A DNA stretch of 64,000 bases from contig CALVWR010000007.1 of NCBI GenBank assembly GCA_944367565.1, forward strand, positions 1-64,000. Reading direction: 5' to 3'. The DNA is from an uncultured Clostridia bacterium. Its GTDB lineage: Bacteria; Bacillota; Clostridia; Christensenellales; Borkfalkiaceae. The position numbers and the translations under genes are program-made. The notes under the pieces were generated by a model. That model was not told where the DNA came from and did no database searches. It saw only the letters and a list, made by a program, of their open reading frames with translations. Positions 30,810 to 39,035 of the stretch are shown in pieces (position 1 is the first letter of the stretch; every line of letters starts with the position of its first letter).

Positions 30810-32153
30810 TCAGGTCTCGCTAGAAAATCTGAGCAGGCGTTGCGCGGAAAATACCGAGACGTTTGTTTTGGCGGCGAGGGCGGCGAGCGCCGCGCCCAGA
30901 GCCGCTTCTTCGGAAAAGAGGGGCGTGTGGAGCGCAAGGCAAAACCGATCGGAGAACAATTTGGAGAGCAGGGGGTTTTTTCTGATGCCGTTGCCCGAGC
31001 CGACGAGCGCGCGCGGCGCGGGCAGAAGCGGAGAAAAGGCGCTGTAAAGATCGAAAAGCTCCTCCGCGATCCCGTCGAGGACGGAGCGCGTGAGCGCCTG
31101 CGGCGTAAAGTTCGTTTCGGTGATGCCCTCGATGAACGCCGTCGCCGCGGGGTTCTGCCGCGTGCCGCAGAAACGGGGGACGGTGTGCGGGAAAACCGTT
31201 ACGCGCTCCGCCGCTTCGTTCATGCGGGGATAGAGTTGCCCGGGCGGCGTTACGCCGAACATACGAAACGTTTCGCGGAAAAATTTTTCGAGCAGGGAAT
31301 AGGCGTATCCGCCGGCGAGGGCGCACCCCGTCAGCAGATATCTGCCTTCAAAATACGGGCGAACGTCCGCGAGGGACGTTTTGATATAACGATCCGCCAC
31401 GGCGGAAACCTGACTGCCCGTCCCGACGTTGACGAGTACGCAGTCGGGGGGCGCGGAGCCGAGGACGCTTGCCTGGTTGTCGCCGATCGCGACGGATACG
31501 GGTACGCCCTCCGCCGTTTCGCCGATCATACGGTTTTCCGCCGTCACGTCGGGAAAGAGCGAAAGATCGAGTCCGGCGCGGGCAAGCGCCGCGCCGTCGA
31601 AGCGGAGGGCTTTCAGATCAAACGTGCCGAAGCTCGCCGCGTCGGAAGCGTGCAGAACGGGTCGGACGGCATTGCAGAATTGCATGGCGACAAACGCGTG
31701 TACGGTACACACGGCGCGCGCCCCGCGGGGAATGCTTTGCCGCTTTGCCATGGCGTACATCGTCGCCGTCCCGTAGCCGGGACTGACTTGATAGCCCGTT
31801 ATGCGCGACAATTCCTCCGCATAACTGCCGTTTTCGGAAGGGCAAGCCGCGATCTTATGCTGCCATGTGTACAGCGGGGAAAGAGGATTACCCTGTTCGT
31901 CGAGAAAAACGACGCCGTGCATTTGCCCGGTAAAGCCGACGGCGTCGAGAAAAACGCATTTCTGCAACGCGGCGGCATAGATGTCCCGGCAGACGGAAAG
32001 GATTTTCCTGACGTCCTGCATATGAGATAACGCGTCGTTTGCGGCGATCGTGGCGTCGTTTTTTCTGTTTTCGGTGAAGAGGACGTCTCCGTTTTCGTCG
32101 AGCACGACGCCGCAGATCGAACTTGTACCGATGTCGATTCCTAAAAATTTCAT
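30810..32153 (-). CDS. FGGY-family carbohydrate kinase (sedoheptulokinase-like)
   Basis: ATP-dependent sugar kinase, 447 aa. The N-terminal phosphate loop reads FLGIDIGTSSICGVV; TGQMHGVVFLDEQGNPLSPLYTWQ is the pattern of the sedoheptulokinase/xylulokinase branch, and the second ATPase half carries VAIGDNQASVLGS and NVGTGSQVS. It starts 4 bp after the glycyl-radical enzyme stop, so it is in the same transcript. It probably phosphorylates the sugar or polyol that feeds, or emerges from, the glycyl-radical step. Substrate not readable; sedoheptulose is a guess from the branch. Confidence 0.82.
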   Translation of the reverse strand: MKFLGIDIGTSSICGVVLDENGDVLFTENRKNDATIAANDALSHMQDVRKILSVCRDIYAAALQKCVFLDAVGFTGQMHGVVFLDEQGNPLSPLYTWQHKIAACPSENGSYAEELSRITGYQVSPGYGTATMYAMAKRQSIPRGARAVCTVHAFVAMQFCNAVRPVLHASDAASFGTFDLKALRFDGAALARAGLDLSLFPDVTAENRMIGETAEGVPVSVAIGDNQASVLGSAPPDCVLVNVGTGSQVSAVADRYIKTSLADVRPYFEGRYLLTGCALAGGYAYSLLEKFFRETFRMFGVTPPGQLYPRMNEAAERVTVFPHTVPRFCGTRQNPAATAFIEGITETNFTPQALTRSVLDGIAEELFDLYSAFSPLLPAPRALVGSGNGIRKNPLLSKLFSDRFCLALHTPLFSEEAALGAALAALAAKTNVSVFSAQRLLRFSSET

Positions 32154-32157
32154 GATA

Positions 32158-34536
32158 TTATGCGCAGGTGGACGCGGGGTCCAGACGTTTGATGATATCC
32201 TGCTGAATCTCCGGCGAAAGATCGAGGAAGTTTACGAACGTGCCGTGGATCCGCATGATATAGACGCCGTTGGGGGCGTATTTTTTCGGATTTGCAAGGA
32301 CTTTTCTCAATGTTTCCGGAGTCGTTATGTTGAAATACACATAAAACGGCGCGACTTTTTCTCCCGAAGAAAAGAAGAGGGGGCGGAAAATCTTATTGCA
32401 AAATTCCAGCCCTTTTTCTTCGAAGGACTCCGCCTTGAAGTAGGCGGGATTAAGTCCGAGGTGGGACGCGTAGCCGCCGTTGAATTTTTCAAAGGGAAGT
32501 TTCAGACAGGACAGCATACGGAATCCCAATCCGTTGGTCGCCTCGCCGAACAGAGGATCGACGCCGTATCCCAGCATTTCCCGCGCGTGTCTGCCGTCGG
32601 GGGTCGCCCCGACCCAGTAACCGTACAAAAGGTGCGTCGTGGGGCTGCTCCAGTCCGCGCGGAAAGGATTGCCGAGATAGTTTTTCGCATTGCGCACCAT
32701 ATCGGAAACCTTTGCGGCGACGCGGACGGCTTCGCCGTCGGGCGCGGGCAGATTATTGCCGTATTTGGGCAGGGAAAGAAGATATTCCCTGAGTTCCTCA
32801 TCGCCCTTGAAGTCGTTCTGCAGGGCTGTAAGCAGGCGTTCGCACTGATCGGGACGTTCCTTCAGGAAACGGTCGATCGCAACGAAGGAATCCGCGATGA
32901 CCGCAAGACCGTGAATCAGACAGCCGCTTCCGTTGTATTTTGTGCCCTGCTCTTCCGTGTCGCGTACGTCCGTGCCGCTTTCCATGCCGCCCATAAATGC
33001 GGAAAGAAAGGGGACGGGTAACGTCGCCACCGCTTTCGACGCGTTGTTCGCCGCTTCCGCCATGCGGTCGATGTAGTATTGCAGATTGTCGTAGAAGAGT
33101 TCGCGCAGACGGGATAAAACCTCGCGGATCCCGCCCGTCACGCCCATTTCGGCGTAGGAGCGGCCGATTTTTTTGCCGGTGATAAGCGATTTTCCGTCGT
33201 TGAGAGTGAGCTCCAGAATTTTCGGCATATTGAGCCAGCTGTTGGTGGTGTTGCCGTTGTCCTTGCCCATGATCAGCGGTTCCTGGCAGCCCGCGATCGA
33301 GTAGTTTTCGAGATCTTCCTTCTCCGTTCCCGCTTGACGGAGCACCTCAAAGACGGCGTCGTCGTTGAAGATCGACGGCGTGAGACATCCCGGAGTGAAG
33401 AAGAATCTGCCCATCTCTTCATACAGGCGGGCGGGCGTGTTTTTATGAAGTTTGACCGATAAAATCGGCTGCGGCATATTCATTTCGTAATAGGCGTCCA
33501 GCAGGGCGTAGGAACTCGGGTTGGTGAGATCGCGTCCGTCGTTGCTCTTTCCGCCGACGATGAGATTTTGCGAGATCGCCCAGCTTCTGTCGCCGACGTT
33601 GTAAAAGACCAGCATATGCTTGAACAGTCCCGCCGCCATCGCGCGGTCGGCGTCGGTCATCGCGCGGTACGGCTCGAAGATTCTGTCGGCGTTCCCCACG
33701 GAGAACGCGAACGGGTTCGGCGCCTGTTCCAGACACATCACCTGCCACAAAAGCAGAAAGCTCTGGATCGCTTCATAGAGATCTTCCGCGCCGCGGGCGG
33801 GAACTTTTTTCAAGGTGGCGATCAGAAGATCCAATTCCGCCCGGCGCTGTCCGTCGGCGGTTTCGCGCTGTTTTTCCGCCAGCGCGGCATAGCGTTCCGC
33901 CAGAAGAAGAGCGCAGCGCAGAGAGGTGATCATCGCCGCATAGAAATCGGCTTTTTTTCCGACAGCGCCCGCTTTCTTTTCTTCCGCTTCCGCGATGAGA
34001 GCGCGCAGCCCCCGTTTTAACGCAGGCTTGAAATCGGGAACGAGATGTCCCGTGACCTGTTCGATGAAATATGCCACCTCTTCGGTGTCGGTTTCCGCTT
34101 TCCGATACGTTTCGGAAAGCAGTTTCACATAGTCGGTCTCCGCCTGTTCGCGTTTGACCTTTTCGATGCGTTCGGGCGGGAATTCCGCATTGGGTTCGAT
34201 GTCGCCGTAGACGGCGGTGGGATCGCAGTAGCCGTTGAAGGTGCTTACGCGGAAATTCGGATTGATCAGCGCGTAGCTTTTCGCAAACGCGTCGCGTTCG
34301 GTTCCGGCAAAAACGGCGTTTTCGTCGATGGAAAGCGGCAGAATTTTGCACGCCGCATACAGGGCGTTCGCTTTTCGCACGACGTTCGGTTCCTCCGCAT
34401 GCGCGCGTTCATAGGCGTTTTCCGCTTCTTTGAGAAGAAACCACCCGTCCAGCCGCTTGATCGCCCGTTCGGCGGCAAAGAGTTTCTGCGCCTTTTCGTG
34501 CAGGCGTTCGGGCGTGTATATATCGTTAAAAGTCAT
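32158..34536 (-). CDS. Glycyl-radical enzyme of the PFL/dehydratase family
   Basis: 792 aa, the usual size for the family. The active-site cysteine is Cys417 in SIAGCQEPLIMG with Glu419 two residues later, the Cys-x-Glu arrangement of glycyl-radical dehydratases and decarboxylases rather than pyruvate formate-lyase (Cys-Cys). The C-terminal radical loop reads MRIHGTFVNFLDL with Gly765; the usual pattern is RVxGYxxxF, so the residue after the glycine is Thr instead of Tyr. AAAGGAGG precedes the ATG. The activase is directly upstream and a sugar kinase directly downstream. Reaction unknown; a C-O or C-C lyase acting on a sugar-like diol is an inference. Confidence 0.85.
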   Translation of the reverse strand: MTFNDIYTPERLHEKAQKLFAAERAIKRLDGWFLLKEAENAYERAHAEEPNVVRKANALYAACKILPLSIDENAVFAGTERDAFAKSYALINPNFRVSTFNGYCDPTAVYGDIEPNAEFPPERIEKVKREQAETDYVKLLSETYRKAETDTEEVAYFIEQVTGHLVPDFKPALKRGLRALIAEAEEKKAGAVGKKADFYAAMITSLRCALLLAERYAALAEKQRETADGQRRAELDLLIATLKKVPARGAEDLYEAIQSFLLLWQVMCLEQAPNPFAFSVGNADRIFEPYRAMTDADRAMAAGLFKHMLVFYNVGDRSWAISQNLIVGGKSNDGRDLTNPSSYALLDAYYEMNMPQPILSVKLHKNTPARLYEEMGRFFFTPGCLTPSIFNDDAVFEVLRQAGTEKEDLENYSIAGCQEPLIMGKDNGNTTNSWLNMPKILELTLNDGKSLITGKKIGRSYAEMGVTGGIREVLSRLRELFYDNLQYYIDRMAEAANNASKAVATLPVPFLSAFMGGMESGTDVRDTEEQGTKYNGSGCLIHGLAVIADSFVAIDRFLKERPDQCERLLTALQNDFKGDEELREYLLSLPKYGNNLPAPDGEAVRVAAKVSDMVRNAKNYLGNPFRADWSSPTTHLLYGYWVGATPDGRHAREMLGYGVDPLFGEATNGLGFRMLSCLKLPFEKFNGGYASHLGLNPAYFKAESFEEKGLEFCNKIFRPLFFSSGEKVAPFYVYFNITTPETLRKVLANPKKYAPNGVYIMRIHGTFVNFLDLSPEIQQDIIKRLDPASTCA

Positions 34537-34549
34537 AATTGATCCTCCT

Positions 34550-35296
34550 TTAAGTCCGGACGACTTTCAGATTTGCTTCTTCATAGATCCGACGGTACAT
34601 TTTTACGGTATCCCCGCTGACAAAACCGTCGCGCACGGCATACGGCATACCGCATTGTTCCCATTTCTTTTTTCCGTATTCGTGATAAGGCAGAAATTCA
34701 AACGCCGCGCGGGAAGTATCACACTCCTTGTAAAACGCCGCAAACGCCCGCGCATATTCCTCCGTATCGTTGAATCCGTGCACGAGAACGGTGCGGATCA
34801 GAACGCGCCCGTGCCGGGCAAACGCTTTGCGGAGATTCGCCTTGACGGCGGCGTTGGATAGCCCCGTCACGTTGCGGTGAACTTCGTCGTCGATGTGCTT
34901 GAAGTCCATAATCAGGTTGTCGACGAGGGGAAAAAGTTCCGGCAAACGCGGATGAGTGGCATTGGTTTCCATGGCGGTGTTGATGCCGTTTTCTTTCAGA
35001 AGGCGCAGGCTTTCTTGCAGCGCGTCGAACTGCAAGGTGGGTTCTCCGCCCGTAAAGGTCACGCCGCCCCCGTCGAAAAACATCGGCTTACAGGAAAGCG
35101 CTTCCTGCACGATCGCTTCCGGCGTATAGGGCAATCCGTCGGGAGAAAGAATCTCCCGCCCGCCGTCTGCGGACAGTCCTTCGGGATTGGAACACCACGG
35201 ACAGCGCAGGTTTCATCCGCAAAGGTGATAGACGAGACGGTTTCCTTCCCCGTCCTGCGAATAGTTAAATCCTTTTTGAAAAATTCTGAGTTTCAT
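34550..35296 (-). CDS. Glycyl-radical enzyme activase, putative selenoprotein (in-frame TGA)
   Basis: Radical SAM activase that would install the glycyl radical on the enzyme encoded 13 bp downstream. Reading from ATG 35296 gives MKLRIFQKGFNYSQDGEGN, a standard activase N-terminus, then VYHLCG, TGA (35213-35215), NLRCPWCSNPEG. In homologues the TGA position is the first cysteine of the CxxxCxxC cluster motif. The rest is intact, including TFTGGEPTLQ, to a normal length of 248 residues. Other genes here end in TGA, so it is not a reassigned sense codon. A SECIS-like hairpin follows. Alternatives: a Cys-TGC to TGA nonsense mutation or a sequence error; translation could restart only at a TTG at 35134, losing the cluster. 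Cys26 sits two residues before the TGA. Confidence 0.78.
35167..35209 (-). promoter_or_regulatory. Candidate bacterial SECIS element
   Basis: Numbering the UGA as 1-3 on the mRNA: an outer stem CUGCG/CGCAG (7-11 with 45-49), a middle GUC/GAC, and an upper stem CG-GG/CC-CG with a single bulged U19, capped by a 9-nt loop starting UGUU. The loop begins 18 nt after the UGA, and the bulged U is two pairs below a loop with GU in its first positions. As recalled, the E. coli fdhF element has nearly the same geometry (17 nt). Hand-folded; no energy computed. Confidence 0.5.
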
Positions 35297-35305
35297 CAAA
35301 ACGTA

Positions 35306-35357
35306 ATTATACACGCGTGAGAAAAAATTATAAATCTATTTTTATGACACAAATCAT
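35306..35357 (-). promoter_or_regulatory. Upstream region of the glycyl-radical operon with TGA-N6-TCA dyad
   Basis: Two TATAAT sequences occur on the minus strand (35306-35311 and 35327-35332), neither with a good -35 box. Upstream is ATGA-N6-TCAT (35344-35357), the half-site spacing used by Crp/Fnr-family regulators, which often control glycyl-radical enzymes. No ribosome site precedes the activase ATG. Suggestive only. Confidence 0.35.
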
Positions 35358-35389
35358 GAATTTAATGACGTGTGCGATTGCGCCTTCGG

Positions 35390-35419
35390 TTGACAAGATT
35401 GCGGCAAAGCGTCTATAAT
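35390..35419 (+). promoter_or_regulatory. Sigma-A promoter for the HNH gene
   Basis: TTGACA (35390-35395), 18-bp spacer, TATAAT (35414-35419): both boxes perfect. About 37 nt from the predicted transcription start to the HNH start codon, with GGGAGG in between. Confidence 0.8.
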
Positions 35420-35462
35420 AAAAAAACGGCGGACAAAAAAACGGCGCGGGAGGAAAAGGCGG

Positions 35463-35921
35463 ATGAAGAACGAAACCGGGAAATCGAAATACAAACTGAA
35501 TTTTGAATTGGTTCCCGACGGATGTTGGGGGAGCAATCTGAGGAACGTTCTGCGTCCGGCGGCGTGGAACGCGGTGCGGAAGGCGGTGTTGGCGCGTGCG
35601 GGAGGGAAATGCGAGATCTGCGGCGCGGGCGGACGGCTGGAAGCGCACGAGCGATGGGAGTATGACGAAGCAAGGGGGATTCAGAAACTTGTCGGGATCG
35701 AAGCGCTTTGCCGCAAGTGTCATGAAACGAAGCACATCGGGCTTGCGCAGCTGCGCGGCAGAGGGGAAGCGGCGGAGGATTGGTTCATGAAGGTAAACGG
35801 CTGTTCGTACGCGGAGATGCGCTCGGCGCTCGGGGAAGCGAATGAAGAACAACGCAGAAGAAATACCGTTCCGCAATGGACGCTCGATATCGGGTATCTG
35901 AAAGAATTTTTTCAAAAATAA
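35463..35921 (+). CDS. HNH-motif protein (putative nuclease)
   Basis: 152 aa. Central zinc-ribbon HNH fold: CEICG, then EAHERWEYD, then LCRKCHETKHIG, i.e. two CxxC knuckles flanking the His of the nuclease motif. The N- and C-terminal parts are not recognisable. It is a single gene with a strong promoter and no neighbours in phase; such stand-alone HNH proteins occur in phage remnants and genomes, with unknown roles. No phage genes surround it. Confidence 0.72.
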   Translation: MKNETGKSKYKLNFELVPDGCWGSNLRNVLRPAAWNAVRKAVLARAGGKCEICGAGGRLEAHERWEYDEARGIQKLVGIEALCRKCHETKHIGLAQLRGRGEAAEDWFMKVNGCSYAEMRSALGEANEEQRRRNTVPQWTLDIGYLKEFFQK

Positions 35922-36053
35922 GAAATCTTTACGGCGCAAAATGCATAAAACGGGGAAAAATTGCGCCGTATTTTGCGATTTATCGGATAAAAAAAAGAAA
36001 ATGCGGCAAGGAGACGCCGTCCGGACGGATCGGTTGAAATTACGCCAAAAGCA
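35922..36053. other. Intergenic segment before the polysaccharide promoter
   Basis: No open frame with a ribosome site and no hairpin followed by a T run was found; the HNH gene therefore lacks an obvious terminator here. Confidence 0.4.
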
Positions 36054-36082
36054 TTGCAATATAAAAAAGAATATGGTATAAT
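36054..36082 (+). promoter_or_regulatory. Promoter of the polysaccharide operon
   Basis: TTGCAA (36054-36059), 17-bp spacer, TATAAT (36077-36082). It is the only good promoter found before the run of overlapping genes that starts at 36279, leaving a leader of about 190 nt. Confidence 0.75.
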
Positions 36083-36092
36083 AACCCGTATA

Positions 36093-36128
36093 AAGCAAAT
36101 GCATATGCGGAGACGCGTGTGCTTTTTT
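36093..36128 (+). terminator. Leader hairpin, possible attenuator
   Basis: AAGCAAATGC (36093-36102) pairs with GCGTGTGCTT (36115-36124) except for one mismatch and one G-T pair, followed by a T run. Sitting only a few bases after the predicted transcription start of a 20-kb operon, it could act as an attenuator that must be overridden, for example by a NusG-like processivity factor. Weak on sequence alone. Confidence 0.4.
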
Positions 36129-36278
36129 GCGTTGTTTTCAATGTTTATTCAATATCACGATTCTATCTTTTAAAAGGCACATATTTTATCGGATATGTAT
36201 TCATAATCCGGGAAGATATGCGGGATCCGGAAGTACAGTGCGGGATTTACGGGAGAAGAACGTCGAGAGTTTGGGCTT

Positions 36279-36944
36279 ATGTATAAATATTTTTTGAAAA
36301 GATTGTTCGATATCATATTTTCTTTTTTAGGATTGCTTTTGTGTTTCGTGCCTTTTCTGATTCTTGCGCTGGCAATCAAAATCGATTCAAAAGGTCCGGT
36401 TTTTTTCACGCAGAAGAGGATCGGGAAGAACAAAAGAATTTTCAAGATACATAAATTCCGTACGATGCGGATCGATACGCCGCACGACATGCCCACGCAT
36501 CTGCTGCAGGATCCGGATGCGTATATAACGCGCGTCGGCGGATTTCTGAGGAAGATGAGTCTGGACGAATTGCCGCAGGTATGGGATATTTTTATCGGAA
36601 AAATGAGCATAATAGGACCGAGGCCGGCGTTATGGAATCAGGAAGATCTCGTTGCGGCGCGGGACGAATATAAAGACAAGCGCGGAAGAACGGTCAACGA
36701 CATCCGTCCCGGGCTTACGGGCTGGGCACAGATCAACGGAAGGGACGAGCTTGAGATTCCGGAAAAAGCGAAGCTGGACGGATATTATCTGCAGCATCTG
36801 AGTTTCGGTTTGGACGTACGGTGTTTTTTCCGCACGTTCACGCACGTTCTGACGCGGAAAGGCGTTGTGGAAGGCGGTACGGGCGCGATCAGGAAAGGGG
36901 AAGAAAAAGAAGAGAACAAGCCTGAAGAAAACGGGAAGGACTGA
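36279..36944 (+). CDS. Undecaprenyl-phosphate phosphoglycosyl transferase
   Basis: Initiates a surface glycan by transferring a sugar-phosphate from a UDP-sugar to undecaprenyl phosphate in the membrane. PglC-type short form: one reentrant hydrophobic helix (residues 9-33), the KFRTM motif, RVGGFLRKMSLDELPQ with the catalytic Asp-Glu pair, then GPRPAL and PGLTGWAQINGRD. 221 aa, with a charged C-terminal tail. First gene of the operon; its stop overlaps the next start (TGATG). Sugar specificity (often a diacetamido sugar or GlcNAc/GalNAc type) cannot be told. Confidence 0.93.
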   Translation: MYKYFLKRLFDIIFSFLGLLLCFVPFLILALAIKIDSKGPVFFTQKRIGKNKRIFKIHKFRTMRIDTPHDMPTHLLQDPDAYITRVGGFLRKMSLDELPQVWDIFIGKMSIIGPRPALWNQEDLVAARDEYKDKRGRTVNDIRPGLTGWAQINGRDELEIPEKAKLDGYYLQHLSFGLDVRCFFRTFTHVLTRKGVVEGGTGAIRKGEEKEENKPEENGKD

Positions 36945-37819
36945 TGCGGATGATAAGAATTCTGATCGCCGGTAAGAACAGTTATATCGGCACATCTTTC
37001 GAACGGTATACGGAAAAATTCCCCGAGATCGAGACAAAAACGGCGTCTTTAAGGCAGGAAGCGTGGAAAACGCTTGATTTTTCCGCATACGATACGGTAT
37101 TTCACGTGGCGGGTATCGCCCATTCGGACGAAGGTAAAATTTCGGAAGAGAGAAAAAAAGAATATTATGCCGTCAACAGGGATCTGGCAATCGCCGTGGC
37201 GAAAAAGGCGAAAGCGGACGGCGTGAAGCAGTTTATTTACATGAGTTCGTCCATCGTTTACGGTGCGGCGGCTCCCATCGGAAAGGAAAAGATCGTCACG
37301 GCCGACACCCCCTTGCAGCCGGAAAATTGCTACGGGGACAGCAAGGTGCAGGCGGAAAAGGGGCTGCTCCCTTTGGAAGATGAAAACTTCAAGGTTGCGA
37401 TTCTTCGTCCGCCCATGATTTACGGAAAAAACAGTAAGGGAAATTATCCTCTTCTTGCGAAGCTGGCAAAAAAACTGCCGGTTTTTCCCGATATCCGAAA
37501 CGCCCGTTCCATGCTCTATATCGAAAATCTCTGCGAGCTGGTCCGCCTTCTGGCGGTCAACCGCGATTCCGGCATTTTTTTCCCCCAGAACAGCGAGTAT
37601 TTTTCCACGACGGAGCTCGTGCGTTTTATCGCGCGCGCGCACGGGCGGGAAATACGGGTCACGAAACTCCTGAATCCCCTGGTCCGTTTTGCGGGATTGT
37701 TCACGAGGAAGGTCAACAAGGCCTTCGGCAGCTTCTGTTACGAGCATGAGCTGAGCGTATATAAACAGGAATATCGGCTTGTCGGCAAGGAAGAATCGGT
37801 AGAGCGCACCGAACGGTGA
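36944..37819 (+). CDS. NAD-dependent sugar epimerase/dehydratase
   Basis: Extended SDR-fold protein (291 aa) with the nucleotide-binding N-terminus ILIAGKNSYIGTSF, VFHVAGIAH on the next strands, then YMSSSIVYG with the catalytic Ser/Thr and the ENCYGDSKVQAE tyrosine-lysine motif (YxxxK). Resembles GalE/WbpK-like 4-reductases or epimerases that finish the UDP-sugar used by the adjacent phosphoglycosyl transferase. Start may be ATG 36944 (coupled) or ATG 36950. Confidence 0.85.
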   Translation: MRMIRILIAGKNSYIGTSFERYTEKFPEIETKTASLRQEAWKTLDFSAYDTVFHVAGIAHSDEGKISEERKKEYYAVNRDLAIAVAKKAKADGVKQFIYMSSSIVYGAAAPIGKEKIVTADTPLQPENCYGDSKVQAEKGLLPLEDENFKVAILRPPMIYGKNSKGNYPLLAKLAKKLPVFPDIRNARSMLYIENLCELVRLLAVNRDSGIFFPQNSEYFSTTELVRFIARAHGREIRVTKLLNPLVRFAGLFTRKVNKAFGSFCYEHELSVYKQEYRLVGKEESVERTER

Positions 37820-37832
37820 GACGGAAAAGAAA

Positions 37833-39035
37833 ATGAAGATTCTTGTATTTTCACAATATTTTTATCCGGAGAACTTCCGCGTCAATACGCTTTGCGCCGA
37901 ACTTGTTTCGCGGGGAAACGAAGTGAAGGTGGTGACGGCATATCCGCAATACCCTTTCGGAAAGATCTATGACGGCTACGGCTTCGGCGTGCCTTACGAA
38001 AGGGAGTGGAAGGGCGTGAAGATCGAGCGGCTGAAAGTTCCGCCGCGCGGCAAAACGGCGTACGGATTGCTCAGAAATACCTTTTCCTATGTCGGAAAAG
38101 GCAACAAATGGGTAAAGCGGTGCCGGGAAAAATTCGACGCGGTGTATGTGTTCGAGGTCTCTCCCGTGACGGTGGGTCTGCCTGCGATTGCGTACGGAAA
38201 AAAATTCAATACGCCGGTGTTTTTTAACGTACAGGACCTCTGGCCGGAAAACGTGGAAGTCGTGATGGGCGTGAAAAACAGAACGGTTCTGCATCTTATC
38301 GATAAAATCGTCGATAAAATATACGCGGGAAGCGACACGATCCTGTGTGCGACACGCAGTTTCATGAAAAACATAGCGGCGCGCGGCGTGCCGGAAGAAA
38401 AACTCCGCTATTGGCCGCAATTTCACGTCAAACCGGATTACGCAGCGCTGAAAAAACCGAAAGAATATGAAGAGGACGTCTTTAAAGTCGTGTTCGCCGG
38501 CAATATCGGGGACGCGCAGGGATTGGATCTTCTTGCGTCAACGGCGGCGATCATGAAGGGAAAGGGCGTAAAGTTCTTCATCGTGGGAGACGGACGGGCG
38601 CGGGATTCGCTGGAAAAGAAGATCGTGCGGCTCGGTGCGGAAAAGGAAGTGCTGTTTATCGGAAAGGTCAGCGAAGAGGCGGCGGACGCATATGTACATT
38701 ATGCGGATTGCGCATATCTTTCGTTTTGCGACAACAAGCTGTTCGATATGACGCTTCCGGCGAAAATGCAGACGTATCTTGCCTGCGGAACGCCGGTTCT
38801 GGCTGCGGCGGGAGGAGAGAGCGCGGCGGTTGTGCGGGAAGCGGAATGCGGCTTTGTTGCGGAACGGAAACCGGAGAGCGTGAAAAACGCGTTGGAGAGA
38901 TTTATGACGGCGGATCGGGAGACGATGCGGCGGAGAGCGGAAGCGTATTTCGACGCGCACTTTCTGCCCGACAGACTGATCGGGGAGCTGGAAAAAATGA
39001 TGAGAGAAAAGAGCGAGCGGGAGAAGAGGAAATGA
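37833..39035 (+). CDS. Glycosyltransferase family 4 (WbuB-like)
   Basis: 400 aa GT-B enzyme. N-terminus MKILVFSQYFYPENFRVN is typical of the L-FucNAc/amino-sugar transferase group exemplified by WbuB; FVVFAGNIGDAQG-like sequence (VFAGNIGDAQGLD) starts the donor-binding half and PAKMQTYLACGTPVLA is the donor motif. Given UDP-L-FucNAc genes later in the operon (CapEFG), an L-FucNAc transferase is a reasonable inference. Overlaps the next gene (ATGA). Confidence 0.88.
   Translation: MKILVFSQYFYPENFRVNTLCAELVSRGNEVKVVTAYPQYPFGKIYDGYGFGVPYEREWKGVKIERLKVPPRGKTAYGLLRNTFSYVGKGNKWVKRCREKFDAVYVFEVSPVTVGLPAIAYGKKFNTPVFFNVQDLWPENVEVVMGVKNRTVLHLIDKIVDKIYAGSDTILCATRSFMKNIAARGVPEEKLRYWPQFHVKPDYAALKKPKEYEEDVFKVVFAGNIGDAQGLDLLASTAAIMKGKGVKFFIVGDGRARDSLEKKIVRLGAEKEVLFIGKVSEEAADAYVHYADCAYLSFCDNKLFDMTLPAKMQTYLACGTPVLAAAGGESAAVVREAECGFVAERKPESVKNALERFMTADRETMRRRAEAYFDAHFLPDRLIGELEKMMREKSEREKRK

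Noticed and set aside
35213-35215. Genetic code change (TGA read as Trp or Gly) to explain the activase
   Set aside because: pyrG, dapF, the first permease, cysS and several glycosyltransferase genes end in TGA that overlaps the next start, and their products end at the family length, so TGA is a stop in this genome.
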